Source: Micavibrio aeruginosavorus
Lineage (GTDB): Bacteria; Pseudomonadota; Alphaproteobacteria; Micavibrionales; Micavibrionaceae
Assembly: GCA_003240795.1 (NCBI GenBank)
Contig: QFNK01000091.1
Coordinates: forward strand, 1-7,130
Reading direction: 5' to 3'
Length of the DNA: 7,130 nt
The position numbers and the translations under genes are program-made. The notes under the pieces were generated by a model. That model did not search any database, was not told where the DNA came from, and saw only the letters and a list, made by a program, of their open reading frames with translations. Position 1 is the stretch's first letter; each line of letters begins with the position of its first letter. Shown piece after piece: positions 1-6,262 of this stretch.

Positions 1-2
1 AT

Positions 3-2681
3 ATGGGAAGACCAACGAAAAAACAGGTAGCGGCGTATATGCTGCTGCCACAGGTCATGCCGCGCATCAATAGGTTGTACAGCGATGGTTTCGGCCAGCT
101 TTCCTACTTGATCGCGCTTGTCTATCGCGCTGTCAATCTCTTATCGGAAGACCATCCGGCTTTTATCGCCGCACGGCAGGGCAAAGCCGGCATAAGGGAA
201 GTCATTGCCGCGGCCGGCGCTGAACTGAAATACACGCGCCAGAACATAGATCAGGTCATCATATACTTCGCCATCCTGCTGGGTATGGTTTTACTCGTAT
301 GCCAGTTCTTCCTGATGCTGGGTTTTATTTTCATGAACCCAGCTTTTGCTGCCACGCCTTCAAACTACGGGGAATTTTTCCTCGATCCGTCCAAAGATGA
401 CGTTGCTTACCGCCTGCTCTACAGCGTTTTTGGCGTGCCAGAATTGTTCAAGGCGGGCGGCGGCGGCACAAGATCACAGTTCCATGCCGCCCTTCACGGC
501 CTGTTCCAGTTCTACAGCATCGGCATGCTGGTCGTGGCCGTCATCATCATCTGCTATCACATCTTTTCTATCCTTGCGGAAACCGCACAGACGGGCGTTC
601 CGTTCGGCAAGCGTTACAGCAACAACCCGTGGGCACCGATCCGCCTTGTGGTCGCGCTCGGACTTCTTATCCCGATCGGCTACGGGCTGAATGCGGCGCA
701 ATGGATCACCCTCTACGCCGCAAAATTCGGGTCGGACTTTGCGACGAAAGGATGGGTTTTGTTCAACGATAAAATGAACGAAGCCTACTTGAACAAGCCG
801 GAGGAACGCGTCGGAACGCCGCAAACACCGGAGCTCACGGAAATCGCCGCCTTCATGATGCTCCAGACGGGATGTGAAGTCGCGTATCAGGAAATGTACA
901 AAGGCGATAACGCAAAACAGATGGATGGATGGCTTGTAAAATCTGCCACAGAAGGCGAGGCTCTCCCCTTGTCCTCCACTGATTTCGATAAGGCGCTGGA
1001 GTTTTTCCACAAAGGCGACATCCTGATACGCTTTGGCGAGAAGCACCAACGGCACGGCGACAAGCTAGGCTCCGTCATGCCTTACTGCGGAGAAATCCTG
1101 ATATTGGCGGGTGATAAATATGAACCCGGCTCCAAAGATATTCAGAAATACTACTACGACCTCATCAAGAACATGCACCTCGGTGAATATGGTCTATGGA
1201 TGCATGCCAATAATTTCATCAAGAAATACATTACCCTGCGCAATGTACAAAACCCGGGGGCGGATTTACCCCCCCCCACGTTCAAAGCAGAAACATCCAA
1301 AAAACTGCAGGAAGAAACGGAAAAGGCCATCGCAAAAGCTGTAAAGCTTCAGCGTGATTCCAAAACATGGGATAAGGACAATAAACTCGTCCGCGAATAC
1401 GGCTGGGGCGGCGCTGGTATATGGTATAACAAGATCGCCCAGATCAATGGATCGATGGTAACGGCCGTCGGAAATATTCCGCAGATACGCAGCATGCCGT
1501 TGGTCATGGAACAAGTCCGCCGGGAAAAATTACAGCAAAACCAGGATGTTTCCGATCCTTTCTCCTCCATATTCTTATCGGACGGACGTGAGATACAGCT
1601 CAGCCCGGATGACAGGACGATTGGTGGCGCGCTTGTCTATATCTACCAATACTGGAGGGACGACAACATCAACCAGACTTCAATCGGCTCGCAGACCGGT
1701 ATTACTGGCAACTTTCTGATTGATGCGATCAACCTTGTTTTCGGCACGCGCGGCCTTTTCAATATGTGCGCCAACGCAGACGTTCACCCGCTTGCGCAGT
1801 TATCAATTCTCGGAAAAGGCATGATGGAGGCGTCCATTAGGAACCTTGGACTTGCTTACGGTTTCATGTTCGGCCAGATTATGAACAACGCGATTGGAAG
1901 CGCCATGGGCGCGGCATCGGGAATATTGATGTCCGTGGCAACGGTCACGATCACCATGGGCTTCATGCTCTTCTACGTAATTCCCTTTATGCCTTTCCTC
2001 TACTTCTTCTTCGCTGTCGCAGGATGGGTTAAAGGTCTTTTTGAAGCAATGGTCGGCATGCCATTGTGGGCGCTTGCCCACCTTCGCATTGACGGCGAGG
2101 GTCTGCACGGCGACGCAGGGATCCGCGGCGTTTACTTTATATTTGAAATCTTCCTGCGCCCGATCCTGATTATTTTCGGCCTGCTCGCCTCCGTTGTCAT
2201 TTTCGCGGCGCTGGTGAAAGTTCTGAACGAAATCTACTCGATCGTCGTCACCAACCTTTCGGGACACGACCAGACGTTCAAGGAACTGTGCGGCAAAAAC
2301 CTGCAGGGCAGCGGCGCCGCGGGCAATGGCAACAGCGGAAGCACGAGCCCCATGAACTATTTCCGGGGCCCGATTGACGAGCTTTTCTTCACGATCATCT
2401 ACGCCATTATCGTGTATATGATCGGCATGTCCTGCTTCAAACTGATCGACCTGATCCCGAACAACCTCATGCGTTACATGGGCACGGACGTACAGACATT
2501 CAACGACCGCGCAGGCGATCCGACGCAAAACATGATGAGGAACCTCAGTATTTCAACAAGCGAGGTATCCAAGTCAGTTTTTGGCCAAAGTGGGGCAATT
2601 TCACAAGGTATCGGCTCTGTTACATCCGGCGTAAGCGGCATCGCGGCACAATTATCGAAGCAAGAAAAAACAGGACCATAG
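3..2681 (+). CDS. DotA/TraY-like type IVB secretion inner-membrane protein, copy 1
   Basis: Encodes an 892-residue polytopic membrane protein of the DotA/TraY family, an inner-membrane component of type IVB secretion/conjugation machines. Seen: hydrophobic segments near residues 84-110, 168-192, 212-232, 637-672, 709-738 and 790-815. A long probable periplasmic domain (about 233-636) carries GWGGAGIWYNKIA (468-480). The family core at 659-699 contains PFMPFLYFFFAV and MPLWALAHLRIDG. A signal-peptidase-like AFA-A site (114-117) follows the first membrane segment. Cysteines 291, 362, 589 and 763 all fall in predicted periplasmic parts and are matched in the downstream paralog. Residues 769-783 form a Gly/Asn/Ser-rich linker, and the last 50 residues are rich in Ser, Gly and Gln. 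Length lies between plasmid TraY (about 750) and Legionella DotA (about 1,050). The start is the first ATG, but only two bases precede it, so the true start could lie further upstream; alignment with copy 2 suggests it is close to right. A C9 tract lies at 1269-1277. Family assignment is firm; whether the machine secretes effectors or transfers DNA cannot be told here. Confidence 0.88.
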   Translation: MGRPTKKQVAAYMLLPQVMPRINRLYSDGFGQLSYLIALVYRAVNLLSEDHPAFIAARQGKAGIREVIAAAGAELKYTRQNIDQVIIYFAILLGMVLLVCQFFLMLGFIFMNPAFAATPSNYGEFFLDPSKDDVAYRLLYSVFGVPELFKAGGGGTRSQFHAALHGLFQFYSIGMLVVAVIIICYHIFSILAETAQTGVPFGKRYSNNPWAPIRLVVALGLLIPIGYGLNAAQWITLYAAKFGSDFATKGWVLFNDKMNEAYLNKPEERVGTPQTPELTEIAAFMMLQTGCEVAYQEMYKGDNAKQMDGWLVKSATEGEALPLSSTDFDKALEFFHKGDILIRFGEKHQRHGDKLGSVMPYCGEILILAGDKYEPGSKDIQKYYYDLIKNMHLGEYGLWMHANNFIKKYITLRNVQNPGADLPPPTFKAETSKKLQEETEKAIAKAVKLQRDSKTWDKDNKLVREYGWGGAGIWYNKIAQINGSMVTAVGNIPQIRSMPLVMEQVRREKLQQNQDVSDPFSSIFLSDGREIQLSPDDRTIGGALVYIYQYWRDDNINQTSIGSQTGITGNFLIDAINLVFGTRGLFNMCANADVHPLAQLSILGKGMMEASIRNLGLAYGFMFGQIMNNAIGSAMGAASGILMSVATVTITMGFMLFYVIPFMPFLYFFFAVAGWVKGLFEAMVGMPLWALAHLRIDGEGLHGDAGIRGVYFIFEIFLRPILIIFGLLASVVIFAALVKVLNEIYSIVVTNLSGHDQTFKELCGKNLQGSGAAGNGNSGSTSPMNYFRGPIDELFFTIIYAIIVYMIGMSCFKLIDLIPNNLMRYMGTDVQTFNDRAGDPTQNMMRNLSISTSEVSKSVFGQSGAISQGIGSVTSGVSGIAAQLSKQEKTGP

Positions 2682-2711
2682 GGAAGGATCACATCATGCA
2701 TCTCTTCCTTA
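2679..2711 (+). other. Possible hairpin over the small-ORF ribosome-binding site
   Basis: Bases 2679-2687 can pair with 2703-2711: nine pairs, two of them G-T wobbles, around a 15-nt loop that contains the ATG at 2696. The core is GGAAG against CTTCC. In the transcript this would mask the GGAAGGA ribosome-binding site until ribosomes finishing copy 1 (stop at 2679-2681) open it. It is weak by itself and could be chance; no T-run follows, so it is not a terminator. Confidence 0.25.
2682..2688 (+). promoter_or_regulatory. Strong Shine-Dalgarno before the small inter-gene ORF
   Basis: GGAAGGA lies immediately after the copy 1 stop codon and 7 nt before the ATG at 2696. It is the best SD-like match in the gap and clearly stronger than the AAGG before copy 2. 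It implies that ribosomes can initiate at 2696. It may partly pair with TCTTCCTT at 2703-2710 (see the hairpin entry). Confidence 0.5.
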
Positions 2712-2758
2712 CAAAAAATTCTTACAAGCCATTTAAAGCAAGGCTCACCGCATGGTAA
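2696..2758 (+). CDS. Candidate 20-codon leader or coupling peptide between the two DotA/TraY genes
   Basis: An ATG at 2696, preceded at 7 nt by GGAAGGA, opens a frame of 20 sense codons (MHLFLTKNSYKPFKARLTAW) ending in TAA at 2756-2758. The frame differs from both neighbours. It overlaps the ATG of the next gene (2752-2754), giving the arrangement ATGGTAA, so ribosomes that terminate here stop on top of the copy 2 start. This is the classic geometry for translational coupling. The peptide is basic and not recognisable as any known family. Its strong ribosome-binding site contrasts with the modest one of copy 2. It may be a leader whose translation matters more than its product, or it may be chance in a 70-bp gap. 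Confidence 0.35.
   Translation: MHLFLTKNSYKPFKARLTAW
2740..2743 (+). promoter_or_regulatory. Ribosome-binding site of DotA/TraY-like copy 2
   Basis: AAGG lies 8 nt before the ATG at 2752. An in-frame TAA at 2734-2736 with no ATG, GTG or TTG between it and 2752 fixes 2752 as the most upstream possible start. The site is only a moderate match, which fits partial reliance on coupling from the overlapping small ORF. Confidence 0.5.
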
Positions 2759-5412
2759 GCGGGTCCCGCATAACGCAGGGACAGGTCCTACGGATTGTCG
2801 TCCTGCCGGGTATTTTTCCGAGGTTGAAGCGGCTTTTTTCGAGCGGCTTCTTCATGCTCCCTTATTTCGTGATGCTGGTTTTCAATACCGTCCGCATCAT
2901 ACCGGATGGCCACCCATTTCTGCGTTCGGAAAATATAGGGAAATACTCCCTGATAAAGGCCCTAAGCGAAGCGGCCACGCATGTGCCTTTCAATAAACAG
3001 AACGCGGACAAGGTCTTTTTCTTTACGATGATTTTGTCCGGCATAGTCATGCTGTTCATGCAGGTATTTCTCTGCATCCTTGCCATTTTCACTTTACCGG
3101 CGCGCGCAGAATCCGGCGTGGACTACAGCAAGTTCTTTTCAAATCCGAACGATCCTAAAGCCGACATCGCCTTTCGCCTTCTTGACCTCGTGTTCGGCGT
3201 CAAGGGCAGCACGGGCGCGGGATATTTTGGCACCGACCATGGGCCGACCGCATTCCATACGGCACTCCACGCCCTCTTCCAGTTTTATTCCTATGGCATT
3301 TTGCTCATAGGCTCGTTTGTTATAATTTATCTCGCAACCACCATCGTCATCGAAACGGCGCGCTGGGGCGTTCCCTTCGGCCAGCGCTTCAACAAGGCAT
3401 GGGCGCCCATACGGCTGGTACTGTTTTTCGGCCTGCTGCTTCCTGCCTCCAGCGGCCTGAACATGGCCCAGTATATTCTGCTCGATGCCGCGCGGTTAGG
3501 ATCGAATGTGGCAACCAATGCATGGCTGCTCTTCGACAAAACATCGAAGACGCCTTATATAGAGACCGCAGACAATCTGATCGCACAGCCTACGATTCCG
3601 CCGATGAATGACTTCCTCGCATTCATGGCCATTTCGCGCACCTGTTCATGGGCGGAAGGGCGTCACAACGGACGGGATATCCGCCCCTACTTCGTCTTTA
3701 AATCCGGCAGCGACGGTGCCATCGATCTACAGGACAGCACGCCGGCCTTTTCAGAGATGGTGAAAAAAGCCGATGGCGGAACGATCAATATCCGCTTCGG
3801 CGAGAAAAAAGACATATACAACACGCAGACAGGAACTGTGTATCCTTTCTGCGGCGAACTGCAAATACCAGTCGTCGATCAGGCTCAGCCGGGCGCAGCC
3901 ATCATGCAGCAGGCATATGTCGACCAGATTACCTGCCTGTGGAGCGGCCGCGGCGGAGCGGCATCTGAATGCTCGCAATACAGCTTTTCCGACATGGGAA
4001 AGGATTTTACGTCCGCCTACTCGACCACGATCCCGAGAGACCCATACCCCGATCTCACCCCTTATATTGGCGAACGCCAAAAAATGCAGTTTCTCATTCT
4101 CATCAATCAGGATTTGAACACTTCGCTTGAAAACGCCGTAAAAAAACAGCGCAGCGAAGGCACATGGAACAACGATGTCGCCCTGAACATGGGATGGGCG
4201 GGCGCAGGCATCTGGTTCAACAAGATCGCGGAGCAAAACGGCGCCCTTACGGGTGCGGTGCATTCCAAACCCATCATACTGCACATGCCTACGGTCATGG
4301 AAAACATCTATAAACAAAAGGCCATCCAAAGCCCGCAGGTACCTATTCTGGACGCCTACAATCCTGTCACAGGCAACAACCAGATGATCCTCACGGGCGA
4401 GGAAATGGAAATCGCCACGGTCCTGAATCAGGTTTACAAACAATGGGCGGAAAACAATGAAACCTTTATTCCTGGCGTGCCGGAAAGCCGTGACCAGACA
4501 GGGACGGGCAATATCATCATCGATACAATCAACGGCGTCATGGGAACCCAGGGCCTGTTTGATATGTGCAGGAACAAAACAGTTCACCCCCTTGCCTCTC
4601 TTTCCTCGCTTGGCAAAGGCCTGATCGATCACTCCATTCGCGGATTTGCCGTGGCGGCGGGGGTCGGCATTGGCGGCGGCTTTTTAAAGATGCTGGGACA
4701 AACGGATATTGCCAATGCCACAAAGAGCATAACGAAATTCTTCCTGACCTTTGCCGGTATAGGCCTGATGCTCGGCTTTATTCTGTTCTATGTTCTCCCG
4801 TTCATGCCGTTCATCTATTTCTTCTTCGCGGTCATGACATGGGTGAAAACTATTTTTGAAGCGATGGTCGCCATGCCGCTGTGGGCGCTCGCACACCTGC
4901 GCATCGACGGCGACGGCATGCCCGGAAGCGCGGCGGAAGGCGGATATTTCTACATACTCGAAATTTTCCTGCGGCCTGTCATCATTATCATCAGCTTCCT
5001 GGGCGGCATTCTTATATTTGCGGCGCTGACACGCGTTCTGAACGAAACATTCTATCTGGCGCTCAGCAACCTATCCGGACACAGCGGCGGTGAATCAACA
5101 ACAGGATGCTTCAAGGCGCCGGGCTCGACAACAACGGGCGTGACACCGGATGATTTCCGCCGCGGCCCGATCGACGAGTTTTTCTATAGCGTTATTTACG
5201 CGATCACTGTTTACCTGATGGCGGTTCCCTGCTTCAAACTGGTCGATGCTATACCGGACAACATAATGCGCTGGATGGGATCGGGCATACAGACATTCGG
5301 CTCTCAGGATGGCGACCCGGCGGACAGTATGATGAAGTACGTTGCGGGCGGTGCCGGACTGACCGGCAGCAAACTGAAAGAAGGATTTGGCAAGTCCCTT
5401 GGGTTGAACTAA
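2752..5412 (+). CDS. DotA/TraY-like type IVB secretion inner-membrane protein, copy 2
   Basis: An 886-residue paralog of the upstream gene with the same architecture. Matching blocks run from the N-terminus (LPGIFPRLKRLFSSGF, 18-33) through ALHALFQFYSYG (171-182), WGVPFGQRF (205-213), GWAGAGIWFNKIAEQNG (481-497) and HPLASLSSLGKG (612-623). In the core at 681-722, 34 of 42 residues are identical to copy 1. Membrane segments lie near 88-115, 178-200, 219-238, 661-694, 731-760 and 808-828. A signal-peptidase-like ARA-E site (117-120) follows the first hydrophobic segment. Cysteines 298, 367, 606 and 786 match copy 1, while 395 and 407 are extra and sit in a segment specific to this copy. DotA/TraY proteins act in the inner membrane of type IVB machines. 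The gene probably shares a transcript with copy 1 and ends at the hairpin terminator at 5439-5470. Two full-length, intact copies suggest both are functional, perhaps as partners in one complex or as alternatives. Confidence 0.88.
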   Translation: MVSGSRITQGQVLRIVVLPGIFPRLKRLFSSGFFMLPYFVMLVFNTVRIIPDGHPFLRSENIGKYSLIKALSEAATHVPFNKQNADKVFFFTMILSGIVMLFMQVFLCILAIFTLPARAESGVDYSKFFSNPNDPKADIAFRLLDLVFGVKGSTGAGYFGTDHGPTAFHTALHALFQFYSYGILLIGSFVIIYLATTIVIETARWGVPFGQRFNKAWAPIRLVLFFGLLLPASSGLNMAQYILLDAARLGSNVATNAWLLFDKTSKTPYIETADNLIAQPTIPPMNDFLAFMAISRTCSWAEGRHNGRDIRPYFVFKSGSDGAIDLQDSTPAFSEMVKKADGGTINIRFGEKKDIYNTQTGTVYPFCGELQIPVVDQAQPGAAIMQQAYVDQITCLWSGRGGAASECSQYSFSDMGKDFTSAYSTTIPRDPYPDLTPYIGERQKMQFLILINQDLNTSLENAVKKQRSEGTWNNDVALNMGWAGAGIWFNKIAEQNGALTGAVHSKPIILHMPTVMENIYKQKAIQSPQVPILDAYNPVTGNNQMILTGEEMEIATVLNQVYKQWAENNETFIPGVPESRDQTGTGNIIIDTINGVMGTQGLFDMCRNKTVHPLASLSSLGKGLIDHSIRGFAVAAGVGIGGGFLKMLGQTDIANATKSITKFFLTFAGIGLMLGFILFYVLPFMPFIYFFFAVMTWVKTIFEAMVAMPLWALAHLRIDGDGMPGSAAEGGYFYILEIFLRPVIIIISFLGGILIFAALTRVLNETFYLALSNLSGHSGGESTTGCFKAPGSTTTGVTPDDFRRGPIDEFFYSVIYAITVYLMAVPCFKLVDAIPDNIMRWMGSGIQTFGSQDGDPADSMMKYVAGGAGLTGSKLKEGFGKSLGLN

Positions 5413-5438
5413 CGATTGCCGTGCTTTATTCCAGCCGC

Positions 5439-5470
5439 AAAAAAACCTCCCGCACGGGAGGTTTTTCTTT
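5439..5470. terminator. Bidirectional rho-independent terminator between convergent genes
   Basis: CCTCCC (5446-5451) pairs with GGGAGG (5456-5461) around a GCAC loop. The stem is extended by five A-T pairs (5441-5445 with 5462-5466), giving a perfect 11-bp stem. On the + strand it is followed by TTTTTCTTT; on the - strand the complementary run is seven T. It lies 26 bp past the stop of DotA/TraY copy 2 and about 13 bp past the stop of mlaC, so it can end both transcripts. Confidence 0.92.
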
Positions 5471-5483
5471 GATAGACGATCAC

Positions 5484-6146
5484 TTACTGCTTGCGCAAAT
5501 GTTCGAGCAAAGCCTCGACATTGCCGCCGCCGCGTTGAATGACGCTGGAGAAGTCGGCGCGCTGTGTCTGTCCCATGCTGACGCCTTCTACAATGATATC
5601 GACGACTTTATATGTCGCACCCTTGGCGCGCACGCGCCAGTCGACACGGACTTCAGGTCCGCTCGTCGGAACAATGTAGGATGTTACGATCGCATCCTTT
5701 TCATTTTCCTTGCGTGCGTTTCTGACTTCGAACTTCTGTCCTTTATATTCGGAGAAGCGGTTCGAATAGACTTTTACGACCATCGTGTTGAACAGCTTTT
5801 GATATTCCTTTTGCTGGGCCGGTGTCGCCGCGCGCCAGTACTGGCCGAGAGAGAAGCGGCTGATCGTGTTCATGTCGAAACTGTCATTGAGCAGTTTGGA
5901 GAATTCTGCCTTCTTGGCTTCCATGCTCATGTTCTGATTGCCCAGGAAATTGATCCCACGCTCACCCATGCCCGCAATAAAATTCTTGGCGCCTTCGACT
6001 TCACTCGACGCGGCACTGGCCGCGACTTCCGTCATAAGACCGCCTTGCTGCTGAACGCGCACATCGGTCGCGTAAGAAGCGCTGGCGGAAAGAACGATCG
6101 CGGCGGCGGCGGTCGTAAGCGTCAGGGTCTTAAAAATCTTCGTCAT
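5484..6146 (-). CDS. mlaC: MlaC-family periplasmic phospholipid-binding protein (Ttg2D/toluene tolerance family)
   Basis: Encodes 220 residues, close to E. coli MlaC (about 211). MlaC is the soluble periplasmic carrier that moves phospholipids between the outer-membrane MlaA complex and the inner-membrane MlaFEDB ABC transporter. Seen: an N-terminal signal peptide with a Lys-containing start, a hydrophobic Ala/Leu/Thr core (8-23) and a cleavage site after A26 (SYA-TD) or A23 (ASA-S). The family signatures follow: FSKLLNDSFDMNTISRFSLG (82-101) running on into QYWRAATPAQQKEY (102-115), VDWRVRAKGATYKVVDI (168-184) and VEGVSMGQTQRADFSSVIQR (186-205), then GGG and a C-terminal helix. The start is supported by AAAGGA (6153-6158) 6 nt upstream. 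It is the last gene of the - strand pair, 116 bp downstream of mlaA in transcription order. Isoleucine is never coded by ATA here, unlike in the dotA/traY-like genes. Confidence 0.93.
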   Translation of the reverse strand: MTKIFKTLTLTTAAAAIVLSASASYATDVRVQQQGGLMTEVAASAASSEVEGAKNFIAGMGERGINFLGNQNMSMEAKKAEFSKLLNDSFDMNTISRFSLGQYWRAATPAQQKEYQKLFNTMVVKVYSNRFSEYKGQKFEVRNARKENEKDAIVTSYIVPTSGPEVRVDWRVRAKGATYKVVDIIVEGVSMGQTQRADFSSVIQRGGGNVEALLEHLRKQ

Positions 6147-6152
6147 CTGTTT

Positions 6153-6158
6153 TCCTTT
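6153..6158 (-). promoter_or_regulatory. Ribosome-binding site of mlaC
   Basis: On the - strand this reads AAAGGA, 6 nt before the mlaC ATG (6146-6144). It supports the chosen start and independent initiation of mlaC rather than a tight coupling to mlaA. Confidence 0.6.
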
Positions 6159-6183
6159 ACGGGTCTCTTCTGTCTATATCAAA

Positions 6184-6213
6184 GGGGCCTGTAGCTAATA
6201 TAGCGCAGGCCCC
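6184..6213 (-). other. GC-rich hairpin between mlaA and mlaC (possible partial terminator or mRNA processing element)
   Basis: GGGGCCTG (6184-6191) pairs exactly with CAGGCCCC (6206-6213), and the loop can form a further GCTA/TAGC mini-stem (6194-6197 with 6201-6204). On the - strand only three T follow (CCCC-TTTGATATAG), so it is a poor intrinsic terminator. More likely it is an attenuator, or a stability or processing element, that sets the ratio of mlaA to mlaC, as often seen between genes of one operon. The structure is directly visible; the function is inference. Confidence 0.45.
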
Positions 6214-6233
6214 CTGAATTCAAAGTGGTCTCA

Positions 6234-6254
6234 TGCCGCATTAACAACGCGGCA
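6234..6254 (-). other. Short stem-loop just past the mlaA stop
   Basis: TGCCGC (6234-6239) is complementary to GCGGCA (6249-6254), with a 9-nt loop. It sits 8 bp beyond the mlaA stop codon on the - strand. No T-run follows, so it is not a terminator on its own. Six pairs is near what chance gives in GC-rich DNA. Confidence 0.2.
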
Positions 6255-6262
6255 AAAGAAAA

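Noticed and set aside
1803..2528. 241-codon open frame antisense to copy 1
   Set aside because: Shadow of the most conserved membrane region; the peptide is His/Asp/Glu/Arg-rich with no membrane or domain signal.
2664..2672. A6C run near the end of copy 1 as a -1 frameshift site
   Set aside because: The A AAA AAC heptamer is out of phase with the reading frame (codons read GAA AAA ACA), and a shift would not join either downstream frame.
3751..4632. Long 293-codon open frame antisense to copy 2
   Set aside because: It lies wholly within the DotA/TraY-like gene, has no recognisable domain, and its composition (many Arg, His, Cys, Asp) is typical of an antisense shadow of GC-rich coding DNA.
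5421..6194. 257-codon + strand frame covering mlaC
   Set aside because: It begins inside the terminator region and is antisense to a clear MlaC gene; no family resemblance.
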